From Uloborus plumipes (taxonomy: Eukaryota; Arthropoda; Arachnida; Araneae; Uloboridae), in the NCBI GenBank assembly GCA_038373865.1, contig JAXGGA010003925.1, positions 1 to 64,000 on the forward strand: a DNA stretch of 64,000 bases. Direction: 5' to 3'. The stretch's first letter is position 1, and each line of letters starts with the position of its first letter. Both the position numbers and the translations under genes were made by a program. This document shows, piece after piece, positions 36,818 through 47,079 of the stretch. The notes under the pieces are model-generated. The model was given only the letters and a program-made list of their open reading frames with translations, was not told the origin of the DNA and ran no database searches.

Positions 36818-37050
36818 TTAACCCTTTAACTGTCAAGTTATTTTGATTTTTAACACTTTTCCAAGCACAAACAACGGGTTTGACAAAGAGATGAAGCCGA
36901 AATAAACGTCTCCCGATATATATTTGGGTATAACAATACGATGCACTCAAAAAAAAAAAAAAAAAATTACCCCGAGTAATACTCGGGCGTGACATTTTCG
37001 AAAACCAGCTGTGCCCGAGACTATCTCGGGCATGACAGTTAAAAGGTTAA
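36818..37050. mobile_element. Small piggyBac-like MITE 'P3' with CCCGAG/CTCGGG hairpins
   Basis: 233 bp between TTAA at 36818 and TTAA ending at 37050. The ends TTAACCCTTTAACTGTCA and TGACAGTTAAAAGGTTAA match at 17 of 18 positions. Near the right end are two hairpin words, CCCGAGTAATACTCGGG and GCCCGAGACTATCTCGGGC. An A-run lies at about 36949-36966. Similar CCCGAG..CTCGGG hairpins occur at the right end of P4. Confidence 0.85.
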
Positions 37051-37701
37051 TCTCTGCTAAGATATTAATTTAAAAGATTAGATATTGTCTTCAATTTTTT
37101 TTTACAAAAAACAATTTTAAGTGATTTTAAATGAATACAACTAAAATGAAGTTTGCTGAATGTGATGCATGCACAGCATGTGACAAAAATGAGTTGTCAG
37201 GTTTTTTCAATATACTAAATTCTTTTTCGAACGAATTTAAATGAGGATGCGTAAAATATTGAAAACGAAGTGCAAACTAATGTTCCTTTGGAATGATAAT
37301 TATAATATAAATTACTAGCTGGAAAGGTAATTTTTTAAAAAAAGGACATTTGCATATGCATTATTAATAAAGCTACTTTAAATTTCCGAAGTATAATTTT
37401 TTTTAGAAAACTGTTGATCAAATAAATGTAAAGTAAAGACACGGTTTTAATAGGGAAAAAAGTTATGTCCAACAACATTATTACATTATTTCAGTACTAT
37501 ATTCAGTATTCTTATTTTTAATTATTACAAACTCTGAACACATTGTCAAAGTGTCACTGAATAGAAATCATTAGGATCATTTATAAATATCAATGAAATA
37601 ATTAAAATTGCAATAAGGTCATTACTTAAGAGTGATTTTAACAAAATAAAGTGAAATATTGGTAAATTTTAATATAAAATCCGATTTTAAAAAATCAGAC
37701 T
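37051..37701. other. Unassigned AT-rich stretch
   Basis: No ORF of note, no terminal repeats seen. Confidence 0.5.
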
Positions 37702-37703
37702 TA

Positions 37704-39123
37704 CACTGCTCGACATTGAAAATGCAACACCAAGAAGGAGTGGTCAGAAATTGATGAAATTTGGTAAGAAGACAGAGACAGCATGGAACAATAAGTGATA
37801 TTTATTTCAAAATAAATAAGCAAAATTTAGAGCGAGGACGGCGTCGGCTCAGTAAGAAGTAGGACCACCGCGGACAGCGATGCACGAAGAAACACGTCTA
37901 GGCATGGAGTCAATAAGCCTGCGGATAGTGTCCTGAGGGATGGCACTCCATTCCCTTTCAACCATTTGCCACAGTTCGTCCTCTGAACGAGGCAGTGACA
38001 GGTTCTGCAAACGGCGTCCAATCACGTCCCACACATGTTCGATTGGTGACAAGTCAGGAGAGTATGGTGGCCAGGAAAGCATCTGTACACCTCGTAGAGC
38101 ATGTTGGCTGATTCGAGCACTGTGAGGCCGGGCGTTATCCTGTTGAAAAATTGCATTTAGCAGACCCTGAAGGTAGGGGATTGCCACCGGCCGCAGTACA
38201 TTATCTACATATCGTTGAGCCGTCATAGTGCCCCGAATACGAACTAGAGGTGATACGGAATTGTATGCAATAGCGCCCCAAACCATTATGAAACGTTGTC
38301 GCGCTGTGGGGCGTTCCACAATTACTGCCGGATTCGATCTTTCTCCACGTCGACGCCACACACGTATGCGATGATTATCGCTGGACAAACAGAAGCGGGA
38401 TTCATCTGAGAACACTACGGTTTGCCATTCTGCCATCCACGTCGCTCTGGTCCGGCACCATTCCAAACGTTGGAGTCTGTGCTGTGAGGTCAATGGCAGT
38501 CTTCTTAGCGGGCGCCGTGATTGCAGGCCACGTGCAACCAGTCGACGGGAAATGGTTCTGGTCGACACAGGAACATCCAGGGTACCTTGTACGTGCTGCA
38601 GAATCGACGTACAAGTGACTTGCGGGTCCGCCACAGCTTGTCGGTGAATCCGTCGATCCAAGCGGTCTGACGTCACTCTGACTGCACCTGCACCCCTCAA
38701 TGTGGCTACATTTCCTCTTTCCAACCATCTCCGACACAGCCGATGCACAGTGCTTGCATTCATGTGGGTATCAGCTGCAATTTGACGTATGGACCAACCT
38801 CCCCTTTTCAGTCCGATCACCATACCCCTTGTAAAGTCGTCTATATGCTGGAAGTGTCTTCGTTGAGGACGGCGTGGCATTTCCTCCTATCACACGTATC
38901 CTTCGAGACAAAAACCAAATTTCTCCGATAATTAGTCTGGCAGAAAAACCAACATGAACATAGCCCACTTTTCAACTTCATTCTCTTATATCTTACTTCA
39001 TGTGCGTCGGAGAGCTGCGCATTTCATATCATTTGCATAACTCAGTGACGTGCGTCTACGGTAAAATTTGCATGAATTTCTGACCACTCCTTCTTGGTGT
39101 TGCATTTTCAATGTCGAGCAGTG
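37704..39123 (-). mobile_element. Complete Tc1-like element, DD32E family, copy A
   Basis: 1,420 bp with 49-bp perfect terminal inverted repeats beginning CACTGCTCGACATTG, flanked by TA on both sides (37702-37703, 39124-39125). It contains one intact transposase ORF. Copy B has exactly the same length, and copy C matches up to a 3' truncation. Confidence 0.97.
37849..38880 (-). CDS. Intact Tc1-like transposase (DD32E)
   Basis: 343 codons, ATG at 38880 to stop at 37849, the full size for a Tc1-type transposase. It binds its element's terminal repeats and carries out cut-and-paste at TA dinucleotides in the nucleus. Residues 16-60 form the first helix-turn-helix (GWSIRQIAADTHMNASTVHR), about 70-120 the second HTH with basic linker, and 140-343 the RNase H-like catalytic domain. 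The catalytic triad is Asp159 (FSDES), Asp248 (QQDN) and Glu281 (PIEHVW). Only 32 residues separate Asp248 from Glu281, two fewer than in classical Tc1 (DD34E), the shortening being just after QHALRG. No stop or frameshift. Compared with B and C it carries private changes (such as Asn41, Val67 and Phe197), so activity cannot be assumed. The start is fixed by alignment with copy B. Confidence 0.95.
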   Translation of the reverse strand: MPRRPQRRHFQHIDDFTRGMVIGLKRGGWSIRQIAADTHMNASTVHRLCRRWLERGNVATLRGAGAVRVTSDRLDRRIHRQAVADPQVTCTSILQHVQGTLDVPVSTRTISRRLVARGLQSRRPLRRLPLTSQHRLQRLEWCRTRATWMAEWQTVVFSDESRFCLSSDNHRIRVWRRRGERSNPAVIVERPTARQRFIMVWGAIAYNSVSPLVRIRGTMTAQRYVDNVLRPVAIPYLQGLLNAIFQQDNARPHSARISQHALRGVQMLSWPPYSPDLSPIEHVWDVIGRRLQNLSLPRSEDELWQMVEREWSAIPQDTIRRLIDSMPRRVSSCIAVRGGPTSY

Positions 39124-39125
39124 TA

Positions 39126-39843
39126 AATTTAAATATTTAAAAAATATATATTAGTAACACCGTTATTGAAAAAAATTCCAGAGCAAAACAAAAACATCGA
39201 TGTTTAATAATCGTTGAGCGAAAATCATTGGTAGTAATTTAAAAAGAAACTATTTCAATACGATAGATATTGCAACTCTGAAAGATGAATCTTTGTTTTT
39301 TTTTTTTTCGCATATTTTTATTGGTTTTTGCTAAAGTGTAAAACAGACATCGAAAAAAAAAAAAACATCAAACGCGAAACAGTGATCATTAAAAGACATT
39401 GACCTTAAAACATCGATGGTAACAATCAAAAACGTCTCCTAACAAGATTGATAGTGTAACGGCTGGATTAACGATATAACTTTCGATCGCATATCTTGAA
39501 GATTTTTTTTAAGTAAAAAACATTCACATAAAGAATAATAATGAAATAAATAAAATAAAAAAAAATAGCGAAAGCAAATCAGAAATGTTTTAGAAACATC
39601 GAGGGCAAAACATCGATAATAATCATAGAAAATGTTTTCTAATGTGATTAATTCTGTAATTTCTGATTAAGGATGAAAACTTCTTAAATGTGTCTGCATA
39701 TCGCTTATTTTTATCAAGCTTATTTTGCTGGATTGTAAAACATCGACATCGAAAAAACATCGAACCCAGAACATCGACCCTCAAACATCGATGGGAAAAA
39801 CATCAATGTTTCCAAAACATCGACATCGATGTCGCAGTCCTAA
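39126..39843. repeat. Cluster of ACATCGA / ATCGATGT words, probable hAT-like terminus
   Basis: About ten ACATCGA words occur between 39194 and 39831, increasing in density to the right (39730-39831) and ending in GACATCGATGTCGCAGTCCTA. Read from the right this gives TAGGACTGCGACATCGATGT, reminiscent of hAT ends with subterminal CATCGAT repeats. The opposite end is not in the window or is unrecognised. AT-rich spacer, no ORF. Confidence 0.5.
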
Positions 39844-40267
39844 GTTAGAGGTGCAACCTTTCTGACTTGTGGTGAATTTGTGCAGATCTGTGGCTTTAGC
39901 ATGGATATCTAGTGGATTTGGCAATATCTACTTTCTTTAGCCAGTGGATAACTAGTAGATAGCTTTTGGCAATGGTTGGCTGTCTGGGTGTAGACTGTCT
40001 GCCTTGAAACTGTCGTCTCAGTAGCTGAAGAGAGCTGACGAGATAGGTCTGATTCTGTGCTCCGTCTTCTTCTTTTGGCAGAAACTGTCAAATATCGGTC
40101 CTCATTCGGTGTTGTAACTCGAGGAGCAGTGGCGTAACTACTCGCTGGTTTCAGGGAGGGGGGGTGTTATATTCAAAGTCGTCACGAGGTTAAAAAAACG
40201 GCAGCGGGGGGGGGGGCAATCCCTATTTTTTTCACTTTGTATGTATGTATGTATGTGTGTATATATA

Positions 40268-41687
40268 CACTGCTCGACATTGAAAATGCAACACCAAGAA
40301 GGAGTGGTCAGAAATTCATGCAAATTTTACCGTAGACGCACGTCACTGAGTTATGCAAATGATATGAAATGCGCAGCTCTCCGACGCACGTGAAGTAAGA
40401 TATAAGAGAATGAAGTTGAAAAGTGGGCTATGTTCATGTTGGTTTTTCTGCCAGACTAATTATCGGAGAAATTTGGTTTTTGTCTCGAAGGATACGTGTG
40501 ATAGGAGGAAATGCCACGCCGTCCTCAACGAAGACACTTCCAGCATATAGACGACTTTACAAGGGGTATGGTGATCGGACTGAGAAGGGGAGGTTGGTCC
40601 ATACGTCAAATTGCAGCTGATACCCACATGGATGCAAGCACTGTGCATCGGCTGTGTCGGAGATGGTTGGAAAGAGGAAATGTAGCCACATTGAGGGGTG
40701 CAGGTGCAGCCAGAGTGACGTCAGACCGCTTGGATCGACGGATTCACCGACAAGCTGTGGCGGACCCGCAAGTCACTTGTACGTCGATTCTGCAGCACGT
40801 GCAAGGTACCCTGGATGTTCCTGTGTCGACCAGAACCATTTCCCGTCGACTGGTTGCACGTGGCCTGCAATCACGGTGCCCGCTAAGAAGACTGCCATTG
40901 ACCTCACAGCACAGACTCCAACGTTTGGAATGGTGCCGGACCAGAGCGACGTGGATGGCAGAATGGCAAACCGTAGTGTTCTCAGGTGAATCCCGCTTCT
41001 GTTTGTCCAGCGATAATCATCGCATACGTGTGTGGCGTCGACGTGGAGAAAGATCGAATCCGGCAGTAACTGTGGAACGCCCCACAGCGCGACAACGTGG
41101 CATAACGGTTTGGGGCGCTATTGCATACAATTCCGTACCACCTCTAGTTCGTATTCGGGGCACTATGACGGCCCAACGATATGTAGATAATGTACTGCGG
41201 CCGGTGGCAATCCCCTACCTTCAGGGTCTGCCAAATGCAATTTTTTAACAGGATAACGCCCGGCCTCACAGTGCTCGAATCAGCCAACATGCTCTACGAG
41301 GTGTAAAGATGCTTTCCTGGCCTCCATACTCTCCTGACTTGTCACCAATCGAACATGTGTGGGACGTGATTGGACGCCGTTTGCAGAACCTGTCACTGCC
41401 TCGTTCAGAGGACGAACTGTGGCAAATGGTTGAAAGGGAATGGAGTGCCATCTCTCGGGACACCATCCGCAGGCTTATTGACTCCATGCCTAGACGTGTT
41501 TCTTCGTGCATCGCTGTCCGCGGTGGTCCTACTTCTTACTGAGCCGACGCCGTCCTCGCTCTAAATTGTGCTTATTTATTTTGAAATAAATATCACTTAT
41601 TGTTCCATGCTGTCTCTGTCTTCTTACCAAATTTCATCAATTTCTGACCACTCCTTCTTGGTGTTGCATTTTCAATGTCGAGCAGTG
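40268..41687 (+). mobile_element. Complete Tc1-like element, DD32E family, copy B
   Basis: 1,420 bp, the same terminal repeats as copy A, flanked by TA (40266-40267, 41688-41689). Its left flank is a TATG/TATA repeat inside the hAT-like element. Confidence 0.97.
40511..41542 (+). pseudogene. DD32E transposase pseudogene, copy B
   Basis: Aligns along all 343 codons with the intact copy A. Two lesions matter. Codon 246 is TAA (41246-41248) where A and C have CAA, truncating the protein just before the second catalytic Asp. The first catalytic Asp159 is Gly (FSGES). Other differences are scattered substitutions; there is no frameshift. The frame after the stop is open to the natural end at 41542. 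Copies A and B are very similar by eye, so the loss is recent. Confidence 0.95.
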
Positions 41688-43280
41688 TACATTATACGCA
41701 CTTGAAAATGCGTAAATCCGAAATTCGAAAAACCGGAGAGCTTTTTAAAGAGTAACAACCTCTGACACAAGAATTGTGCTGCAGTCTTAAGAAATATTAC
41801 TACAGAAAAATGGAAGGGGGTCCAGGGGTTAGCCCCCGAAAATTTTCATAAATTGTACCTCTAAAAACTCCATTCTAGACTATCTTGGTGATGTTCGAGG
41901 AGAGGATGTTCGATCTCTTCCTCAGTTAGTAAAACACGATTGCCCTCCATTTATAATATTTTGAAAGAAAATGATAGGATACAGAAATTCTTCCAAGCGA
42001 TTTTTTCGAAATTTAAGTTCCAAAAATGCAATTTCGGACGAATTTCGATCGGAGTTTGGAGGCCTAACTCCGGAATATTTTGACATTTATTTCCTAAAAA
42101 AGACAATCCTTAATGGTTCTGGGAAGGGGAGGGGGGCGGCAATGAAGTCTGTAACACTATGGTATTCGCTGGAGAATCATACTTTTTCATTCTAGGAGTT
42201 TTTATATTTTTTCATCTCATTTTTGCATTTTTTGGACCAACGTTTCGGGGGGGGGGGGGGGGTTTGTGCCCAAAACACCCCCCATAGTTACGCCATTGTC
42301 GATGAGAACCTCTGATGTAACGTCTACTCACGTTACCATCGTCTTGAAAGCGTTGCCAAAGCTTGGAGACGACACTCTGGGCGACTCCAAGCTCCTCAGA
42401 AACCTCTTGCTGAGTGTGCCCACATTCCGGGCGGCCTAATAATTCTACCGCTTAAAAAGTCATCAGAATGCTTCCTTTCGGTCATTACTACGCTGCCAGA
42501 GCACCTAAAGGCTTGTAAAAAGCATGCGAACAGTTTTACTTCATTATCAACATTCCTTATATATCACTCTCTTTCACTCACGTCATTGTGACGTACAATT
42601 TGCGTGATCCAGTTGCTTCGTGTAATTTGCATATTATTCGTGAAGTTGTGTGTAGCCATTTTACGGTTGATTTATTCATTTTAGAGTTCGATTTTCTGGT
42701 GATTCTGAATTATCCTTCATTTATGGACATGAGTGTAGTTATTTTAGAAAATAGATAAATAAACCTTTTAAATAATCATTTAGCAAATTTTCTATTCACA
42801 AAATAAAGTTATTTACTTTAAAAACATATACAGGGTGCGGTAGAGAAACTTGCTGATTTTAACTAGATGCTAATTAGCAAGGAATGATCAGAAAGGAGTG
42901 GGGAGAGTCTCATTTTAAAGAGGGGACCTGTAGTTTTATCTTACAATTTATTGTTGTTATAAGTTGGACAAAGGAGCAACGAGTGTTCGCCGCTGAGGCA
43001 TACTTTTCAAATAATCTTTCGGTGGTCGCCTCTCAACGTGCCTTCCGAACTCGATTCAAAATTCACCCCGGGGTACCATTCCTGGCTGGGAATCGACTGT
43101 TTTGTGGGTGAAAGCATTCAGGGAAAGTGGGAGTGTATCAAAAAAAAGAAGGCCCAGGACGTCAACGGATTTCCAGAACTATAGAAAACGTCGAGAAAGT
43201 GAGGGAGTCGTTTCTTCCGCTCTCCCACGCCTTCTTCGCGTAAACACGCTGCTACTCCGGAGATTTTTGATTGCACACTA

Positions 43281-43954
43281 ATCCCGTTCACATGAAGCTT
43301 TTCTCCCTCGCATTTCCCCGCTCCAACCCCGAAAAAAACCGCTCGGCAAATCCATCGTTCACATGTGAAAAGAGGTTTTATTCCACAAAACGGAATTACC
43401 CAGCATCCTTAGCGTTTTTACCCAGGCTCCTTTTCGCTCTGTTTACAATCTGCGCACCAGTACCACTGGTACTGCAAGCATCCTTCACTTCTTTGTATGA
43501 TTTTTTCAGTGACTTAATTTTGTTGCGAATCTGCCTAATGGATTCTTCGGCACCCGTGCTCAGCAAGCTGTGTCGCCAAATTTTTGTAGACGGCGTTGGA
43601 GCGGACCGTCCCATCCAGTCTGGCTTGGACGTCCGCTTCCGACCACAACTTGATTAAGAGTTTGGTCTCCTCATCCTGCCATCTTTCATTTTCATTTAAA
43701 TTCGAAGCCATGGTCGAAGAGAACACCGAACACGAAGAACGAAAAAGACGAAGACCCGAAGAGAATCCGACGACGCGTTATCCAATACGGCGGATGTAAA
43801 CAAACTCAATGCGCGCAGTGCATTCTGGTTAAAGCCCCCGCTTTGATTCCAGTCGAGTGCAGGAGGGAAAAAGTTCCGCTTTAATTCCACAAAAACCCGG
43901 AATGCGGTTCGATGCGGGTTCTTTCCGGGGTAGAAACGCGCCATGTGAACGGGG
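43281..43954 (-). mobile_element. Harbinger-like non-autonomous element
   Basis: 674 bp with inverted ends CCCGTTCACATG (43283-43294) and CATGTGAACGGGG (43942-43954), and CTA immediately outside both (43278-43280, 43955-43957). A 3-bp CTA/TNA duplication and a Myb-like ORF without a transposase fit PIF/Harbinger. More GC-rich than its surroundings. Confidence 0.65.
43396..43726 (-). pseudogene. Myb/SANT-like protein pseudogene of Harbinger type
   Basis: Minus strand, probable ATG at 43711 (MASNLNENERW; an in-frame ATG also lies at 43726). It continues WQDEETKLLIKLWSEADVQA, the tryptophan-spaced first helix of a Myb/SANT-like (trihelix) DNA-binding domain as encoded by the second gene of PIF/Harbinger transposons. 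After about 60 codons the frame shifts near 43540-43560, and the domain continues as IRQIRNKIKSLKKSYKEVKD, a basic recognition helix, followed by a Ser/Thr/Gly linker. In active elements this protein helps bring the transposase to the nucleus and DNA. Here it is broken and the transposase gene is absent. Confidence 0.7.
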
Positions 43955-44379
43955 CTATTGAGACGAATTCTTCCCAACGAGCTCCAGTTTCATCCCTACA
44001 AGCTTGCTGAGAGATGACATACCGTAGCCGACGCGCTCCCCCGATTTGACACCCTGCGACTATTTTTATGGGTGTATTTCAAATCGATCATTTACATCGA
44101 CAAGCCCCGGACCCTGAAACACCTCAAGAACAACATACGGCTTGCTATCGCTAACATCCCAGTCGATATGATCGAAAGAGTGAAACAAAACTTTACATCT
44201 AGAGCAGATTAGTGCATCATTAATGGGGACCGCCATTTTCCCGATGTAATTTTTAAATCTAATTAAAATAAAAATTCAGAATGGGTACAATATCTTATAA
44301 AAAGAAATAAACTGATATATGAAGTACTTCTTCTTTTATTGACTTTTCAAATCAGCAAGTTTCTCCACCGCACCCTGTA

Positions 44380-45737
44380 ATTTGATATAAAACCTCTTCT
44401 GTATGATTTATAATTAAAAAAGTAGTAGAAAGGGTTTTTCGATAAAAATATGAAATACCAATAAAGCAATGCCCCGCTATAAATTTGCGTTATAAATTTA
44501 TAATAGCGACTTATAACATGTTAACCGTACCCAGACCACTTTTTTTATCACACTTGTAATGCTAAAAGCATTTATGTTTTTCTCCAAAATTAAATTAGAG
44601 GATTAAAAGAAAAATATCTCATATTATAAATTAACTTGATACATACGTCATATTTCTTAACTATTAGCTTCATGCATTTGGTAGAAAAAAGGTAATGAGA
44701 CTTCATAAAAAAAGTCGCGCACGTAACGCTTTTGTATGGTTTTCTTTACATATTGACTCTTGACTCTATACATTTGAGTATAAGGAAGGAGACTATTTTT
44801 AATGATTCGTCTAAAAATAATGCGTGATGGCCCTAAAACGGTGCATCATTGAAAATAATGAAGTGCTGTTTAATGTATTTATATGAACTAAAAGACTTGA
44901 AAAAAGAGAAAAAAGTAAAAGGAAGATTTGTTTATTTAAACACTTAACGAAAAATGTAGAGAAGTATTTTTTCTCTACACACTTACATGGCAAAGAGATT
45001 ATTGACAGGACAGGAGAACGAACAAAACCTTTAGTTTCGTCGACCAGTTAAAATTGAAAAAAAAAAAAATCAATCAGTAACTGATTTATCATCTGATATA
45101 ATAAGATGTTCTTCGCGTTCAATTAAAATATTTTTATCAAGTTGATATTGACCAGAAGTTACACAAGAAAACCTTTGTAAAAACGTAAAAAATATTCCAG
45201 GTGTCCAAAGAGTGAATGGTATGTCAGCTAAGAATGGCAAAATTATGGTACGCAAATGCAGATGATCTACATCAGATAAGACAGCGACTTTTTATGTTAT
45301 ATCAAATGAAACAAAGATTGTTTTTGAGCTAGCATAGGTGAAAGTTGTTTAGCTATGGGTGTAGGAGAAAACATATACGTGAACTCTATTATATTAAATT
45401 ATATACGTAACTTCGAGGATCAGAATTAGAAATTTTAGTGATGGTTAATTCAGTAAAATAATGGAATGATTAGACATTTTGTTCGTAGCAAGAATTAAAA
45501 AAATAAAATCATCTAATTTACTTAACAAAAATGTGAATTTCCCCCCAAAGGTGATATAAAACCCCCCTCAAATGCTACAGAGCACCCCCCCCTCCTTTTA
45601 GAATAAAATGAAGAACTCAAAAAATTAATCCTCCTAAAATATTCAATAGCGCAGTCTGCGCCATATTCTCCCCACCCACCCCGCCTTGACGATGAATGGT
45701 ACATCATCAGAAGCTGTAGTCAAGTTTATGGGTGCCG

Positions 45738-45739
<2 letters not shown>
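44380..45739. other. Unassigned AT-rich stretch
   Basis: No supportable gene. Contains a C-rich patch (45540-45600) with CCCCCC runs and an A-run at about 45057-45070. Confidence 0.5.

Positions 45740-45822
<83 letters not shown>
45740..45822. repeat. (TA)n microsatellite abutting DD32E copy C
   Basis: Pure TA repeats for about 80 bp ending exactly at the terminal repeat of copy C, which inserted at a TA inside or beside it. Confidence 0.97.
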
Positions 45823-45825
<3 letters not shown>

Positions 45826-47079
45826 TGCTCGACATTGAAAATGCAACACCAAGAAGGAGTGGTCAGAAATTCATGCAAATTTTGCCGTAGACGCACGTCA
45901 CTGAGTTATGCAAATGATATGAAATGCGCAGCTCTCCGACGCACGTGAAGTAAGATGTAAGAGAATGAAGTTGAAAAGTGGGCTATGTTCATGTTGGTTT
46001 TTCTGCCAGACTAATTATCGGAGAAATTTGGTTTTTGTCTCGAAGGATACGTGTGATAGGAGGAAATACCACGCCGTCCTCAACGAAGACACTTCCAGCG
46101 TATAGACGACTTTACAAGGGGTATGGTGATCGGACTGAGAAGGGGAGGTTGGTCCATACGTCAAATTGCAGCTGATACCCACATGGATGCAAGCACTGTG
46201 CATCGGCTGTGTCGGAGATGGTTGGAAAGAGGAAATGTAACCACATTGAGGGGTGCAGGTGCAGCCAGAGTGACGTCAGACCGCTTGGATCGACGGATTC
46301 ACCGACAAGCTGTGGCGGACCCGCAAGTCACTTGTACGTCGATTCTGCAGCACGAGCAAGGTACCCTGGATGTTCCTGTGTCGACCAGAACCATTTCCCG
46401 TCGACTGGTTGCACGTGGCCTGCAATCACGGCGCCCGCTAAGAAGACTGCCATTGACCTCACAGCACAGACTCCAACGTTTGGAATAGTGCCGGACCAGA
46501 GCGACGTGGATGGCAGAATGGCAAACCGTAGTGTTCTCAGATGAATCCCGCTTCTGTTTGTCCAGCGATAGTCATCGCATACGTGTGTGGCGTCGACGTG
46601 GAGAAAGATCGAATCCGGCAGTAACTGTGGAACGCCCCACAGCGCGACAACGTGGCATAATGGTTTGGGGCGCTATTGCATACAATTCCGTATCACCTCT
46701 AGTTCGTATTCGGGGCCACTATGACGGCCCAACGATATGTAGATAACGTACTGCGGCCGGTGGCAATCCCCTACCTTCAGGGTCTGCCAAATGCAATTTT
46801 TCAACAGGATAACGCCCGGCCTCACAGTGCTCGAATCAGCCAACATGCTCTACGAGGTGTACAGATGCTTTCCTGGCCACCATACTCTCCTGACTTGTCA
46901 CCAATCGAACATGTGTGGGACGTGATTGGACGCCATTTGCAGAACCTGCCACTGCCTCGTTCAGAGGACGAACTGTGGCAAATGGTTGAAAGGGAATGGA
47001 GTGCCATCCCTCAGGACACCATCCGCAGGCTTGTTGACTCCATGCCTAGACGTGTTTCTTCGTGCATCGCTGTCCGCGG
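45823..47079 (+). mobile_element. DD32E family copy C, 3'-truncated
   Basis: Starts with the same CACTGCTCGACATTG terminal repeat. Similarity to copies A and B stops abruptly at about 47079 (after TGTCCGCGG), removing the last codons, the 3' noncoding part and the right repeat. Confidence 0.95.
46066..47079 (+). pseudogene. DD32E transposase pseudogene, copy C
   Basis: Aligned to copy A the start codon is ATA (46066-46068). A TAG at 46489-46491 replaces a Trp codon (141). A single extra C near 46716 (GGGGCC for GGGGC) shifts the frame in the middle of the catalytic domain. The last few codons are lost by truncation at 47079. The catalytic residues themselves (FSDES, QQDN, PIEH) are unchanged. 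Four independent lesions make this the most decayed of the three copies despite high similarity. Confidence 0.95.

Larger units (their letters stand above)
40127..42298. mobile_element. Non-autonomous hAT-like element (8-bp duplication), host of DD32E copy B
   Basis: Ends CAGTGGCGTAACTA (40127) and TAGTTACGCCATTG (ending 42298), with duplications TCGAGGAG (40119-40126) and TCGATGAG (42299-42306), 7 of 8 identical. CAGTGGCGTA is a common hAT terminus. Without copy B it is about 750 bp, with long G-runs near both ends (about 40205-40214, 42247-42262). No transposase. Confidence 0.85.
39909..42485 (-). pseudogene. Tc1-like transposase N-terminal pseudogene (Tc1-c), interrupted
   Basis: N-terminal DNA-binding part of a Tc1-like transposase. 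ATG at 42485 gives MTERKHSDDF. A frameshift follows about 20 codons later, after which the other frame reads a clear HTH segment (VSEELGVAQSVVSKLW, then FQDDGNVSRRY). At 42306 the coding sequence is split by the hAT-like element. On the other side (40126 leftwards) it resumes with an NEDRYLTVSAKRRRRSTESD-type second HTH and SRQLSSAT, then loses similarity after SRQTVY at about 39990. The catalytic domain is missing entirely. The family differs from Tc1-a, Tc1-b and the DD32E copies. Confidence 0.8.
39870..42735 (-). mobile_element. Truncated Tc1-like element 'Tc1-c', split by a hAT-like insertion
   Basis: Minus strand. The 5' end is at 42735 (CACTCATGTCCATAAATG on the minus strand) next to TA at 42736-42737. 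The transposase begins at 42485 and is interrupted at 42306 by the hAT-like element, resumes at 40126, and similarity fades near 39990-39870. The 3' two thirds of the transposase and the 3' repeat are absent. Confidence 0.75.
42949..44240 (+). pseudogene. Mariner-like transposase pseudogene, internally deleted
   Basis: The N-terminal part (about 42949-43280) reads WTKEQRVFAAEAYFSNN and QRAFRTRFKIHPG, the HTH start typical of mariner-type transposases, then degrades through frameshifts up to the Harbinger-like insertion at 43281. After it (43958 onwards) come a short RRILPNELQFHPYK-like piece and then, past a deletion that removes the first two catalytic residues, SPDLTPCDYF at about 44040-44066, where the last Asp corresponds to the third catalytic residue of a DDD mariner. 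A frameshift leads into the C-terminal KPRTLKHLKNNIRLAIANIP stretch. Not functional. Confidence 0.8.
42831..44377 (+). mobile_element. Mariner-like element invaded by a Harbinger-like element
   Basis: Inverted ends CAGGGTGCGGTAGAGAAACT (42831) and AGTTTCTCCACCGCACCCTG (ending 44377), TA outside both (42829-42830, 44378-44379). Without the 674-bp nested element about 0.87 kb remains, so the middle of the transposase has been deleted. Confidence 0.9.

Noticed and set aside
38402..38968. Other ORFs overlapping the DD32E transposases (for example 38737-38402, 40654-40989, 46209-46544)
   Set aside because: They repeat in every copy because they are alternative frames of the same transposase gene, and carry no domain.
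43271..43657. 128-codon plus-strand ORF
   Set aside because: Antisense of the Myb/SANT-like pseudogene and its element.
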